Shown one piece after another: positions 31,641 to 40,216 of a DNA stretch of 64,000 bases. Position numbers and translations under genes: made by a program. Origin of the DNA: Streptomyces longwoodensis (lineage in GTDB: Bacteria; Actinomycetota; Actinomycetes; Streptomycetales; Streptomycetaceae); NCBI RefSeq assembly GCF_001514125.1, contig NZ_KQ948565.1, positions 37,243 through 101,242 on the forward strand, written 5' to 3'. The notes under the pieces are model-generated. The model saw only the letters and a list, made by a program, of their open reading frames with translations. It was not told the origin of the DNA and made no database searches. Position 1 is the first letter of the stretch, and the number at the start of each line of letters is the position of its first letter.

Positions 31641-31655
31641 CAAGACACCCCCTAG
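31641..31655. repeat. Solo 15-bp copy of the MITE terminal sequence
   Basis: CAAGACACCCCCTAG is identical to the right tip of the 202-bp element at 54199-54400. It sits between the NLR stop and the GntR stop, and even supplies the GntR stop codon. It may be the scar of an excised or decayed element. Confidence 0.55.
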
Positions 31656-32344
31656 GTGGCCCGACCTGAATCGTCGGTCAGAGCAGCCGCGGTCAGGGTG
31701 AGGTGCTGGACCAGGACCGCGGCTGCGGTGTCGGCGTCGCGGGCCAGTACCACCTCCTCCAGCCTGCGGTGTTCCTCGGCGCCGTCCCGGTCGGGGTTGC
31801 GGTGTGCCGACCAGCGGCGGGCCAGCTCGCTCGCGGTCCACAACCGATCGAAGGTCTCCAGCAGAGCGCGGTTGCCGCACCCCTCCAACAGCGTGCGGTG
31901 GAAGGCCCTGTGGGCCTCGGCCCACGCGTCGGTGTAGTACTCGCCCTCTTCCGGCGCGTACGCCGGGGTGCGGGCGAGCCGGTGGTGGGCGGCACGGACG
32001 CGGGCCTCCCAGTCGACGTCGCCGCGCTCGACGGACAGGCGCAACACGACGGGTTCGATCGTCCGGCGCGCTTCCGTGATCTCCTGCCAGCGGCGGTCGG
32101 AGAAGGACGGGACGGCGAAGCCGCGGTTGGGCAGCCGGTCGGCGAGCCCTTCGCCGACCACCCGCACGAGCGCCTCGCGCACGACGGCCAGGCTCACCCC
32201 CTGCTCCTTGGCGAGGTCCTGCGGTTTGAGGGGGGCGCCGGGGGCGTGGTCCCCGCGCATGATCGCGTCCCGCAGGTATGCGTAGACCTGCTCGGAGAGC
32301 ATCTGCTTCCCCGGCGGGGTCGAGGAGTGCGCCGTGTGCGTCAT
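31652..32344 (-). CDS. GntR-family (FadR/FCD type) transcriptional regulator
   Basis: 230 residues. An N-terminal winged helix (LSEQVYAYLRDAIMRG, KPQDLAKEQGVSLAVVREAL) is followed by an all-helical FCD ligand domain with the usual metal-site histidines (AHRAFHRTLLEGC, HLTLTAAAL). The start MTHTAHSS at 32344 is preferred to the longer frame. It diverges from a PEBP gene with a perfect AT-rich palindrome between them, so autoregulation and control of the PEBP gene are likely. The ligand is unknown. Confidence 0.92.
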   Translation of the reverse strand: MTHTAHSSTPPGKQMLSEQVYAYLRDAIMRGDHAPGAPLKPQDLAKEQGVSLAVVREALVRVVGEGLADRLPNRGFAVPSFSDRRWQEITEARRTIEPVVLRLSVERGDVDWEARVRAAHHRLARTPAYAPEEGEYYTDAWAEAHRAFHRTLLEGCGNRALLETFDRLWTASELARRWSAHRNPDRDGAEEHRRLEEVVLARDADTAAAVLVQHLTLTAAALTDDSGRAT

Positions 32345-32369
32345 GGGCCCCACTCTAGATGATCTCAAA

Positions 32370-32383
32370 GATAATCGATTATC
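32370..32383. promoter_or_regulatory. Perfect palindromic operator between GntR and PEBP genes
   Basis: GATAATCGATTATC is a perfect 14-nt palindrome, strikingly AT-rich for this genome. It lies 25 bp upstream of the GntR start and 53 bp upstream of the divergent PEBP start. It is the likely binding site of the adjacent GntR regulator. Confidence 0.7.
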
Positions 32384-32436
32384 GGTGCTACAGTCGATTC
32401 TGAGCCGAGGGTCTCCTCGTCCGCCTCCGGAAAGGA

Positions 32437-32979
32437 ATGACCGCCGTGTCTGCCAACGACCCCTTCGCCCGCCTCCCCGAGGCGGCCTCCTTCACCGTCA
32501 CCAGCACCACCGTCGCCGACGGCGCCGCCTGGCCGCCCGCGCAGCACTCCTCCGGTCTGCCCGGCGGGAAGGACCTCTCCCCACAGCTGTCCTGGAGCAG
32601 CGCGCCGCACGGCACCAGGAGCTACGCCGTCACCGTCTACGACCCCGACGCCCCCACCGGGTCCGGGTTCTGGCACTGGGCGGTCGCCGACATCCCCGCC
32701 ACTGTCACGGGACTCCCCGAGGGCGCCGGCGACTACGACGGGTCACACCTGCCCGAGGGTGCCTATCAGCTGCCCAACGACGCCCGCGCGGCCCGATACA
32801 TCGGTGCCGCACCGCCGGCCGGGCACGGCCCGCACCGCTACTTCGTCGTCGTGCACGCCCTCGACGTCGAGTCGATCGGCGTCCCGGCCGATGCCACACC
32901 GGCCGTCCTCGGCTTCACCATGGCCGGCCACACCCTCGGACGCGCGGTGCTGACCGCCACCGCCGAAACACCCGCCTGA
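32437..32979 (+). CDS. YbhB/YbcL-type phosphatidylethanolamine-binding (PEBP) family protein
   Basis: 180 residues, cytoplasmic. The ligand-pocket signature is present: VTVYDPDAPTGSGFWHW and AGHGPHRYFVVVHALD. Bacterial PEBP proteins are small ligand-binding proteins of uncertain function; the mammalian relatives are Raf kinase inhibitors. GGAAAGGA lies directly before the ATG. It is probably controlled by the divergent GntR protein and followed closely by the SalK-like gene. Confidence 0.92.
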   Translation: MTAVSANDPFARLPEAASFTVTSTTVADGAAWPPAQHSSGLPGGKDLSPQLSWSSAPHGTRSYAVTVYDPDAPTGSGFWHWAVADIPATVTGLPEGAGDYDGSHLPEGAYQLPNDARAARYIGAAPPAGHGPHRYFVVVHALDVESIGVPADATPAVLGFTMAGHTLGRAVLTATAETPA

Positions 32980-33009
32980 TAGCCCCGCCCCACACCTGGA
33001 GACGCCGCC

Positions 33010-33925
33010 ATGCACCTCGACGCTCTTTCCGGCTCCTCCCGCAGCGGCGACGGCCCGGTGGACCTGGACGCCGTCCGCCACGTCAGCCGCGCCGTCAGCG
33101 CCGCCCACCAGTTCATCTACTTCGTCCCCGAGTCCGCCGAGGAGGCGGCCGGGCTCGGCGTGACCGACCGCGGGCCGGCGTATCTGGCCTTCCGGTCCGC
33201 CGCGATGGGCGCCGTCCCCTGGCAGGTCACGCTCGCGGCCTTCTACAACTTCAGCCCGCGGGCGGTGCGGGCCATGGCGGGCGTTTGGGACGCCGCGCCG
33301 CCCGAGCGATGGCAGGCCGCCCGCTTCCTCGCCGCCGGACGGGCGATGCGGCGCGTCGACGTACAGCTCACCGAGGGCCACTTGGCCGAGGCGCGCTCGC
33401 TGATCGACCCGGTCGTCGCCGGTGCCGACTTCGCCGGCAAGGTGCTGGCCGCCGCGAACGCCTCGCTGGAACTCCCCCCCTGATCCTCTCGTCGCGCTCT
33501 GGCAGCAGATCACGGTGGTGCGCGAGTGGCGCGGCGACGCCCACCTCGTCGTACTCGCGGACAACGGCCTCGGGCCGTGCGACTGCCTCGTCCTGCACAC
33601 CGCGACCGGCCGCCTCCCCACAGCACTCGCGCGCGCGACCCGCCAGTGGGACGACGAGGAGTGGAACGCGGCCACGGCACGCCTGGTCGCACGTGGCTGG
33701 CTCGACTCCGACGCCGTGGTCACCGACGCCGGCACCGCGGCTCGCGAGCGCATCGAAGGGGAGACGGACGAGCACTGCGCCGCGCTGTGGGCGCCGATCG
33801 GCACCGCCGGTGCCCGCCGCTTCGCCTCGATCATCGCGCCGATCACCGACGCGTTCACCGCGGCAGGTACGTTCCAGGCCGTTCAAGGACGGCGACCTGA
33901 TGCCGACCTCAGGACCTCCCGCTAG
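33010..33925 (+). pseudogene. SalK/SCO6745-like family gene, frameshifted at a 7-C run
   Basis: Residues from 33010 run in one frame to a TGA at 33481 (ends AANASLELPP). The next frame continues the family pattern without a gap (DPLVALWQQITVVREWRGD, WDDEEWNAATARLVARGWLD) to a stop at 33925. The break is in CCCCCCC at 33474-33480: with six C the join reads LPPDPLVALW and the protein is whole, about 304 residues. Family members are winged-helix-like proteins (HQFIYFVPE, AAFYNFSPRAV) of unknown role. The break could be a real mutation, a slippage switch or a sequencing error. It lies downstream of the PEBP gene with 30 bp between. Confidence 0.8.
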
Positions 33926-33962
33926 GTCGTCCCGCCAGGTCGTCCGCCGGCGACGGCCGCGC

Positions 33963-34322
33963 TCACTCCGAGGGGCACTCGGCCGCTTCCCGGGCCTCCA
34001 TGACCTCATCGCCGTGCTCGAAGGCCCAGGCCCCGACCGCGTCGATGGGCGCGAGCAACGTCCGCCCCAAAGGGGTGAGTCGGTAATCGACGCGGGGTGG
34101 CGATCCGGGGTGCGCCCGGCGCTCCACCAGTCCGTTGGACTGCAGGCGCCGCAGGGTCTCGGTGAGGACCTTGGAGCTGATCCCCCCGATCCGCTCGCGC
34201 AGTTCGACCGGACGTCTGGGGCCGTCGCGCAAGGCCCAGAGCACCACGGCGTTCCAGGTGTGGGACAGGAGGTCGAAGGCCAGGCGGGCACGGCAGTCGG
34301 CGAGGAAGGCGTCGGTCGTCAC
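33963..34322 (-). CDS. HxlR-family winged-helix transcriptional regulator
   Basis: 119 residues from the GTG at 34322, which begins TTDAFLADCRARLAFDLL as HxlR proteins do, with the conserved Cys near the N-terminus. The frame extends to an ATG at 34391, but that would leave only 2 bp before the divergent gene, so the shorter form is preferred. HTH: RPVELRERIGGISSKVL, LRRLQSNGLVERR. These regulators often sense thiols, aldehydes or quinones. It is divergent from an NADP-binding oxidoreductase gene, its probable target. Confidence 0.88.
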   Translation of the reverse strand: MTTDAFLADCRARLAFDLLSHTWNAVVLWALRDGPRRPVELRERIGGISSKVLTETLRRLQSNGLVERRAHPGSPPRVDYRLTPLGRTLLAPIDAVGAWAFEHGDEVMEAREAAECPSE

Positions 34323-34393
34323 GTACCAGATGGTGCCCGACGGGCCCTCTAGCGTCGTAGCGAATCGTCCGAGCGGGTCGTGGGAGGACATGC

Positions 34394-35065
34394 GTGATGA
34401 GGATCGGCGTACTGGGCACGGGCAACATGGCGGACGCGCTCGCCACCCACTGGGTCCGGGCCGGGCACGAGGTGGCCGTCGGAGGGCGGGACCTGGCCAA
34501 GGCCGAGCGACTCGCGACGCGCCTCGGGGGCGGCACCAAGCCCGTCACCCTGCGTGCGGCGGCAGAGTTCGGGCAGGTGGTGCTGGCCGCGCTGCCCTTC
34601 GGCGCGGGTACGGGCGTGGTGCGGGAACTGCGAGCGGTCCTGGACGGCAAGGTGTTGATCGACTGCTGCAATCCGGTCGGGCCGGGCTTCCGGCTGCTGA
34701 CCCGCAACGGCCCCTCCGCCGCTGAGCAATTGGCCGCGGCGGCACCCGGAGCCCATGTGGTCAAGGCGTTCAACCTGTGCCACGAGGACGTGTGGCGCAT
34801 GCCGGCACCCGTCTTCGACGGGCGCCGGCTGGCCGTTCCGGTCTGCGGGGACGACGGGACGGCTCTCGCTCTCGTCCACCGGTTGGTGCGGCAGGTCGGC
34901 TGCGAGCCCCTGGCCGGCGGCCCCCTCGAGCGAGCGGGACTCCTGGAGGCGACCGCGGCACTCTTCATCGGGCTGTGGGTCGGCGAGGGAGCCGATGCCC
35001 AGGCCATCGCACCCCCGCTGACCCATGCCGCCGGACCGAGGGAGGAGAAGCCGGAAGAGTTTTGA
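34394..35065 (+). CDS. NADP-binding F420-reductase-like oxidoreductase
   Basis: 223 residues. The N-terminal Rossmann fold is clear (MRIGVLGTGNMADALA, GxGxxA), followed by VLAALPFG, KVLIDCCNPVG and VVKAFNLC, as in the NADP oxidoreductase coenzyme F420-dependent family (NpdG-like). It probably transfers hydride between NADPH and F420 or a small carbonyl substrate; the substrate is not visible. It is divergent from the HxlR regulator and convergent with the iron-uptake operon, ending 6 bp from the permease stop. Confidence 0.88.
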   Translation: MMRIGVLGTGNMADALATHWVRAGHEVAVGGRDLAKAERLATRLGGGTKPVTLRAAAEFGQVVLAALPFGAGTGVVRELRAVLDGKVLIDCCNPVGPGFRLLTRNGPSAAEQLAAAAPGAHVVKAFNLCHEDVWRMPAPVFDGRRLAVPVCGDDGTALALVHRLVRQVGCEPLAGGPLERAGLLEATAALFIGLWVGEGADAQAIAPPLTHAAGPREEKPEEF

Positions 35066-35071
35066 GAGCAC

Positions 35072-37138
35072 TCAGCGGCGGGCCCTCATCAGCAAGTAGA
35101 GGAAGTACGGCGTGCCGATCACCGCCGTCATCAGTCCCGCTCCCAGCTGGGCAGGGGCGATCACCGTGCGGCCGAGGATGTCGGCGGTGCCGACCAGGGC
35201 CGCGCCCAGCAACAAGGTCACCGGGACCACCCGTACGTGGCGGCGGCCCACCAGGGCGCGCGCCGCGTGCGGGGCGACCAGGCCGACGAAGCCGATGGTG
35301 CCCGCCGCGGCGACCGCGGTGGCGCTCAGCAGGACGGCGGCGACCAGGAAGCCCAGGCGGGCCGGCGCCAGACGGAGGCCGAGCAGCGCGGGGGTGTCGT
35401 CGTCGAGGGAGACCAGGTCCAGTTCGGTGCGCCGTACCAGTGCGAGCACGATGCCCAGGACGAGGGCGGCCGCGACCGGGACGGTGTCCGGCAGGGTGCG
35501 GCCGTAGGTCGAACCGGAGAGCCAGGTGAGGGCCTTCGTCGCGTTGAAGGGGTCGGTCAGCACGATGAAGAGGCCGATGAAGGCGCTCGTCGCGGCGGAC
35601 ACGCCGACGCCCACCAGGACGAGCCGGTTCTGCCCGAAGCCGCCGCGTGCGGCGAGGCCGAACACGACCAGCGCGGTGAGCGCAGCACCCGCGAAGGCGG
35701 CACCGGCCACGCCCCAGGAACCGGCGGACGGGACCGTCGTGACGAGCAGGACCGCGCCCAGGGCCCCTCCGCCGGACACGCCGAGGACGCCCGGTTCGGC
35801 GAGGGGGTTGCGGGTGACGGCCTGGACCAGGGTGCCGGACAGGGCGAGCGCGGCTCCCGCGAGGAGTGCCGCGAGGACCCGGGGGACGCGGGTGTCGAGG
35901 ACGTAGGAGACGGGTTGCACGGCGGTGCCGCGCGCCCAGTTCACGACGTCGCCCAGCAGCAGTTTCGTGTCGCCGAGGAGGACTCCGGCGAGGAGCACCG
36001 CGATCAGGACGCCGATGAGCACGGCGACCGTCGCGAGGTACACCGTCCGGGTCGGGATGCGCAGGCGTTCCGGGGCGCTCGCCGCCGCCGAGTCGTGGAC
36101 CCGCAGGGCCATCGCCACGAGGAAGACCGCGCCGACGATGCCGGTCACGACACCGGTGGGCACGGCGACGGCCGACTCGGGCGGGACGGTCGCCCGCAGC
36201 AGGACGTCCGCGCCGAGCACCAGCCCGGCGCCGGCCAGCGCGGTCACGAGCAGGCTCGCCCTCATCCGCACCAGGGGCCGGACGCGGCGGGCGAGCAGAC
36301 GGACCAGCGCCGGGGCGCACAGCCCGACGAAGCCGAGGGGGCCGGCGAGGGTGACCGCCGTGGCGGCGAGCAGGGAGGCCAGCACGACGACCGTGACGCG
36401 GGTGGTACGGACCGGGACGCCGAGTCCGCGCGCGGCGTCGTCCCCGAGGGCGAGGGCGTCCACGCGCCGGGCCACCAGGAGCAGTCCTACGACGGCGACG
36501 GCGGCGACGGGCGCCATCTGGACGTCGCCGTCGAAGCCGTTCTGGCTGATGCTGCCCTGGCTCCACTGGTAGAGCCCGTTCGTCCGCTCGGGGTGCAGCA
36601 GGAGCAGCCCCTGGGTGAGGGAGGTCAGTCCGAGCGTGAGGGCGCTGCCCGCGAGGACGAGACGGACGGTGCCGGTGCCCAGGCCGGACAGGGACAGCAC
36701 GACCGCCGCGGCAGTGAGCGCGCCGACGAAGGCGACGCCGGAGGAGGCGAGCAGTGGCAGGGAGGCGCCCGTGACACCGAGCACGGCCAGCGCCAGGTAG
36801 GAACCGGCGTTCACGGCGAGGGTGTCGGGGGCGGCGAGCGGGTTGCGGGTGACGGCCTGCAGGGCCGCGCCGGCCGCGCCGAGCGCGGCGCCGACCAGCA
36901 GGCCGGCCGTCATGCGGGGCAGGCGGGAGGCGATCACGATCGACGCGTCGCCGGGTGCGGCACGGCCGGTGAGGGCGTGCCAGACGTCGGTGGCGCCGAC
37001 GGCCGCGGTGCCCTGGGTGATGTCGACGACCGCGAGGACGGCGACCAGGAGCACGAGCAGGGCCGTCACCGCCGCCGCGCCCGTCCTGGTGGTGACGGCC
37101 GGCGAGTGGGTGGCGGGAGCGGGTGCGGTGACGGCCAT
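35072..37138 (-). CDS. Iron-siderophore ABC transporter permease, fused double FecCD (FhuB-like)
   Basis: 688 residues, made of two FecCD permease halves joined head to tail, about 20 membrane helices. Each half contains the conserved RxPR-GAALGxxG-QAVTRNPLA block (RLPRMTAGLLVGAALG with LQAVTRNPLAAPDTL; RVPRVLAALLAGAAL with VQAVTRNPLAEPGVL) and the ATPase-contact loop GPLGFVGLCAP / GTIGFVGLVAP. The fused form resembles FhuB. It starts 4 bp after the binding-protein gene, so it is the last gene of an ATPase, binding protein, permease operon. An iron box controls the operon. Confidence 0.95.
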   Translation of the reverse strand: MAVTAPAPATHSPAVTTRTGAAAVTALLVLLVAVLAVVDITQGTAAVGATDVWHALTGRAAPGDASIVIASRLPRMTAGLLVGAALGAAGAALQAVTRNPLAAPDTLAVNAGSYLALAVLGVTGASLPLLASSGVAFVGALTAAAVVLSLSGLGTGTVRLVLAGSALTLGLTSLTQGLLLLHPERTNGLYQWSQGSISQNGFDGDVQMAPVAAVAVVGLLLVARRVDALALGDDAARGLGVPVRTTRVTVVVLASLLAATAVTLAGPLGFVGLCAPALVRLLARRVRPLVRMRASLLVTALAGAGLVLGADVLLRATVPPESAVAVPTGVVTGIVGAVFLVAMALRVHDSAAASAPERLRIPTRTVYLATVAVLIGVLIAVLLAGVLLGDTKLLLGDVVNWARGTAVQPVSYVLDTRVPRVLAALLAGAALALSGTLVQAVTRNPLAEPGVLGVSGGGALGAVLLVTTVPSAGSWGVAGAAFAGAALTALVVFGLAARGGFGQNRLVLVGVGVSAATSAFIGLFIVLTDPFNATKALTWLSGSTYGRTLPDTVPVAAALVLGIVLALVRRTELDLVSLDDDTPALLGLRLAPARLGFLVAAVLLSATAVAAAGTIGFVGLVAPHAARALVGRRHVRVVPVTLLLGAALVGTADILGRTVIAPAQLGAGLMTAVIGTPYFLYLLMRARR

Positions 37139-37142
37139 GACG

Positions 37143-38114
37143 CTACTTCGTGAGGGCGTCGACGACGGCGTCGATGTACGCCTCCATCGACCGGTGGCCG
37201 CCGAACATCCAGATGCCGTCGGGCAGTCGGTGGACGTTGCCCTTCTCGACGAACGGCAGGCCCTTCCAGACGGCGTTCTTCGCGAGGTCCTCGGCGAAGG
37301 GGTCGGACTGGCTGTTGTTGTCGATGTAGGCGAACTGCACGTCGCCGAGGGTGGACAGGCCCTCGACGTCGGTGGTGGCGAGGCCGTAGCTCGCGTCGCC
37401 CTCGACCGTCCAGGCGTTCTCCAGTCCGATCGCCTCGTTGACGGCACCGACGAGCGAGCCGCTGGTGTAGGGGCGGACGGTGACCTGGTGGGAGGCGACG
37501 TAGCCGTCGGCGAAGGCGAGCTTCCGGCCGTCGAGCCCGGCGTCGGCGAGCGCCTTCCTGCCCTCGGCGACCTTGGCGTCGAAGGCCTTCTCGGCCTTCT
37601 GCGCCTCGGCCGTGGTGCCGGTGGCCCGGGCGATGAGGTCGAGGTTCTCGCGCATCTGCCCGATCTGGTCGGAGGCGTCGGCGGAGCGGACCTGGAGGAC
37701 GGGGGCGATGCTCCGCAGCTGCTTGACGGCGGCGGCCGGCAGGTCGGTGGTGGCGACGACGAGGTCCGGGGCGAGCGAGGCGACGGTGTCCGTGCTGGGT
37801 TCGCCGCGGGTGCCGATGTCCTGGGGCGAGCCGGTCAGCGGGGCGGCGGTGTCCCAGGTCCGGTAGCCCTTGACGTCGGCCACGCCGACCGGTTCGACGC
37901 CGAGGGTCAGGAGGCTCCCCACCACGTTCCATTCGGTGCCGACCACCTTCTCGGCGGGCCCGTCGAGCGTGACCTTAGCGCCGCTCGCGTCGGTGAGGGT
38001 GATGCGCTGCGCGCTCGGCGTGGTGTTGTCGGCGGCGGGCTGGGTCGTACCGCAGCCGGCCAGGGCGAGGGCGGCCGACACGGTCGCGGTCAGGGCGATC
38101 AGGGAACGTCTCAT
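37143..38114 (-). CDS. Iron-siderophore ABC transporter substrate-binding lipoprotein
   Basis: 323 residues. A lipoprotein signal peptide with lipobox LAGC is followed by a class III periplasmic-binding fold (FecB/FhuD type): VVGTEWNVVGSLLTLGVEPVG, LAPDLVVATTD, VDALTK at the end. It should be anchored on the outer face of the membrane and deliver ferric siderophore to the fused permease. It overlaps the ATPase gene by 4 nt (ATGA) and precedes the permease by 4 bp. Confidence 0.95.
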   Translation of the reverse strand: MRRSLIALTATVSAALALAGCGTTQPAADNTTPSAQRITLTDASGAKVTLDGPAEKVVGTEWNVVGSLLTLGVEPVGVADVKGYRTWDTAAPLTGSPQDIGTRGEPSTDTVASLAPDLVVATTDLPAAAVKQLRSIAPVLQVRSADASDQIGQMRENLDLIARATGTTAEAQKAEKAFDAKVAEGRKALADAGLDGRKLAFADGYVASHQVTVRPYTSGSLVGAVNEAIGLENAWTVEGDASYGLATTDVEGLSTLGDVQFAYIDNNSQSDPFAEDLAKNAVWKGLPFVEKGNVHRLPDGIWMFGGHRSMEAYIDAVVDALTK

Positions 38115-38980
38115 GAGGTGGTGCTGAGCCTTTCGGTCCGTGCGTGGTGGCGGCCGATCGCGCGGGTGCGCAGCCGGCCGGTGAGGGGGTCGGTGTCGAC
38201 GTCGATGCGGATGCCATAGGTGGCGGTGAGGCGTTCGGCGGTCAGTACGTCCCCGGGGGGTCCGTCGGCGACGACGCGGCCCGCGTGCAGCAGGGCGATC
38301 CGGTCGGCGACGGCGGCCGCCTGGTCGAGGTCGTGCAGGACGACGCCGACGGCGATGCCGTGGTCGTCCGCCAAGTCCCTGATCAGGTCGAGCAGTTCGA
38401 CCTGGTAGCGGAGGTCGAGGTAGGTGGTGGGTTCGTCGAGGAGGAGCACTCCGGTGTCCTGGGCGAGGCAGCCGGCGAGCCACACGCGCTGGAGCTGGCC
38501 GCCCGAGAGGTGGTCCGCCCCGCGGTCGGCGAGGGCCTCGAGGTCGGTGAGGGCCAGGGCCCGCCGTACGGCCGCCGCGGCGTCGGGGTCGGTGCGGCCC
38601 CAGCGCCCCCGGTGGGGGAAGCGGCCGAACTCGACGACGTCCCGTACGGTCAGACCGCTCGGAGTGGGGCGCCCCTGCGTCAGCAGCGCCACCCGGCGCG
38701 AGAACGCCCGGGCCGTCAGGGCGAGTCCGTCGGTGTCGGCCGTCCCGTCGCCGAGGGTGAGGGTGGCGGTGCGGGCGCGCTGCAACCGGGCCAGGGTGCG
38801 CAGCAGCGAGGACTTGCCGCTGCCGTTGGGCCCGACGAGTGCGGTCACCTGGCCGGGCCGTAGGGCGAGGGCCGCGTCGTGCACGACGTCGGTCCCGTCG
38901 TAGGACACGGTCACGTTCCGGGCGGTCAGCGCGTGACCACGGGAACGGCAGGGCTCGGTCGTCTCTTCACCAGGACTCAC
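38111..38980 (-). CDS. Iron-siderophore ABC transporter ATP-binding protein
   Basis: 289 residues with a full ABC ATPase: Walker A GPNGSGKSS, Q-loop region VALLTQGR, signature LSGGQLQRVWLAG, Walker B LLLDEPTTYLDL, and the H-loop histidine in GVVLHDLDQA. FhuC/FecE type. The GTG at 38980 is only 4 nt from the iron box, so the transcript would be nearly leaderless or the true start lies a little downstream (the fold begins near LTARNVTVSYDG). First gene of the operon. Confidence 0.95.
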   Translation of the reverse strand: MSPGEETTEPCRSRGHALTARNVTVSYDGTDVVHDAALALRPGQVTALVGPNGSGKSSLLRTLARLQRARTATLTLGDGTADTDGLALTARAFSRRVALLTQGRPTPSGLTVRDVVEFGRFPHRGRWGRTDPDAAAAVRRALALTDLEALADRGADHLSGGQLQRVWLAGCLAQDTGVLLLDEPTTYLDLRYQVELLDLIRDLADDHGIAVGVVLHDLDQAAAVADRIALLHAGRVVADGPPGDVLTAERLTATYGIRIDVDTDPLTGRLRTRAIGRHHARTERLSTTS

Positions 38981-38984
38981 GAGC

Positions 38985-39003
38985 TTAGGTTAGCCTAACC
39001 TTG
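38985..39003. promoter_or_regulatory. DmdR/IdeR-type iron box
   Basis: TTAGGTTAGCCTAACCTTG agrees at 17 of 19 positions with the Streptomyces iron box TTAGGTTAGSCTMACCTAA. It lies in the divergent region between the uptake operon and the siderophore-interacting protein, so iron-loaded DmdR1 should repress both. The minus strand also offers TAGGCT as a -10. Confidence 0.9.
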
Positions 39004-39048
39004 CTAACTCGGTTTCCCGGGGTCGAATCACTGAGGGGAAGTGCCTGC

Positions 39049-39867
39049 ATGGCGAGGGTCCATCGGCTGATGCCGCAGAATCCGCGGATGTTCCGCGCGG
39101 AGGTCGTCCGCACCGAGCGGGTCTCCCCCTCCCTCCACCGCGTCACCGTCACGGGCGACGACCTGGGCGGGTTCCCGTGGATGCGCTACGACCACTGGTT
39201 CCGGCTCTTCCTCCGACTGCCGCACCAGCAGGCCCTGCGGCTCCCCGAGGTCACCGGGACGAGGTGGTGGCAGCCCTACCTCGCCATCCCCGAGCGGGAG
39301 CGCCCGCACTGCGCGAACTACACGGTGGCCGACTTCCGTCCCGAAGCGGCCGAGATGGACATCGACTTCGTCGTGCACCGTGGCCCCTCGGGCCGGTTGG
39401 AGGGGCGGGCCGCCATCTGGGCCTGCGCCGCCCGGCCCGGCGACGCGCTCGCCCTGCTGGACCAGGGCGTCCTGTTCGACTGCCCGGCGGACGCCGCCGA
39501 GGTGCTCGTCGTCGCGGACGAGACCGGGCTGCCCGCCAGCACCAACATCTTGCGCTCGCTGCCGCGCACCACCGTCGGCCGCCTCATCCAGGAGGTGCCC
39601 ACGGCCGGCGACCGGCGCGCGCTGGACGCCCCGCCCGGGATGTCCGTCACCTGGGTCGTCCGCGAGGGCAGCACCGCCGTGCCCGGCACCGGCGCGCTCG
39701 GGGAACTGCTGCGCCACACCGCCGTGGACGAGACCGGCTACGCCTTCGTCGTCGGGGAGTCGACGCTGGCCACGGGGGGCCGCCGGCACCTGCGCCGGCT
39801 GGGCCTCCCGAAGGAGCGCATCTTCTTTTCGGGCTTCTGGCGGCACGAGGCGGCTGCGGCGGCCTGA
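39049..39867 (+). CDS. Siderophore-interacting protein (FAD-dependent ferric-siderophore reductase)
   Basis: 272 residues. FAD-binding part: RVSPSLHRVTVTGDDLGGF and the ANYTVADFR strand (RxYT-type motif with Asn replacing Arg). C-terminal NAD(P)H part: VLVVADETGLPAS, YAFVVGESTL, FFSGFWRHE. It releases iron from imported siderophores in the cytoplasm by reduction. The ATG at 39049 has GAGGGGAAG upstream and lies 45 bp after the iron box. It is divergent from the transporter operon and co-regulated with it. Confidence 0.93.
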   Translation: MARVHRLMPQNPRMFRAEVVRTERVSPSLHRVTVTGDDLGGFPWMRYDHWFRLFLRLPHQQALRLPEVTGTRWWQPYLAIPERERPHCANYTVADFRPEAAEMDIDFVVHRGPSGRLEGRAAIWACAARPGDALALLDQGVLFDCPADAAEVLVVADETGLPASTNILRSLPRTTVGRLIQEVPTAGDRRALDAPPGMSVTWVVREGSTAVPGTGALGELLRHTAVDETGYAFVVGESTLATGGRRHLRRLGLPKERIFFSGFWRHEAAAAA

Positions 39868-39920
39868 CCGGGCCGGCGCCGGTCCCGGACGTCTAGGCGG
39901 CTCACGCCGCTTGGACAAAT

Positions 39921-39952
39921 GGGGCCGGGCTCCGGGGCGGGAGCCCGGCCCC
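39921..39952 (+). terminator. Strong stem-loop terminator
   Basis: A perfect 13-bp GC stem (GGGGCCGGGCTCC and complement) with a 6-nt loop lies 53 bp after the siderophore-interacting protein stop. The remaining ~260 bases to the next gene (39953-40216) hold nothing I recognise. Confidence 0.75.
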
Positions 39953-40216
39953 CCTGCGTGGGTCCGTCGGGACAGAGACGGCCGCACGCGGGCGGGCTCC
40001 CGCCCCGGCTCGGGGGGTCTCGGAGCGGAAGCCCTACCTCACCCTTCCCCCGCACCTGGGCGAGCGGATGCAGCGAGGGCCGGGAGGCTTCGGCGACTCG
40101 ACCAGCTCCGCCTGGAGGCCCACGTCACGGCTGCGGAGGTCGTCGGGTTCGGTGCCCCGCCGCCACACTTAGCCTGCTTGCGCTAGCTGTTGAGCAAGGT
40201 CCTGCGCCGGGCCCGG

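Noticed and set aside
34323..34391. Longer HxlR start at ATG 34391
   Set aside because: It would leave 2 bp to the divergent gene and adds residues not typical of the family.
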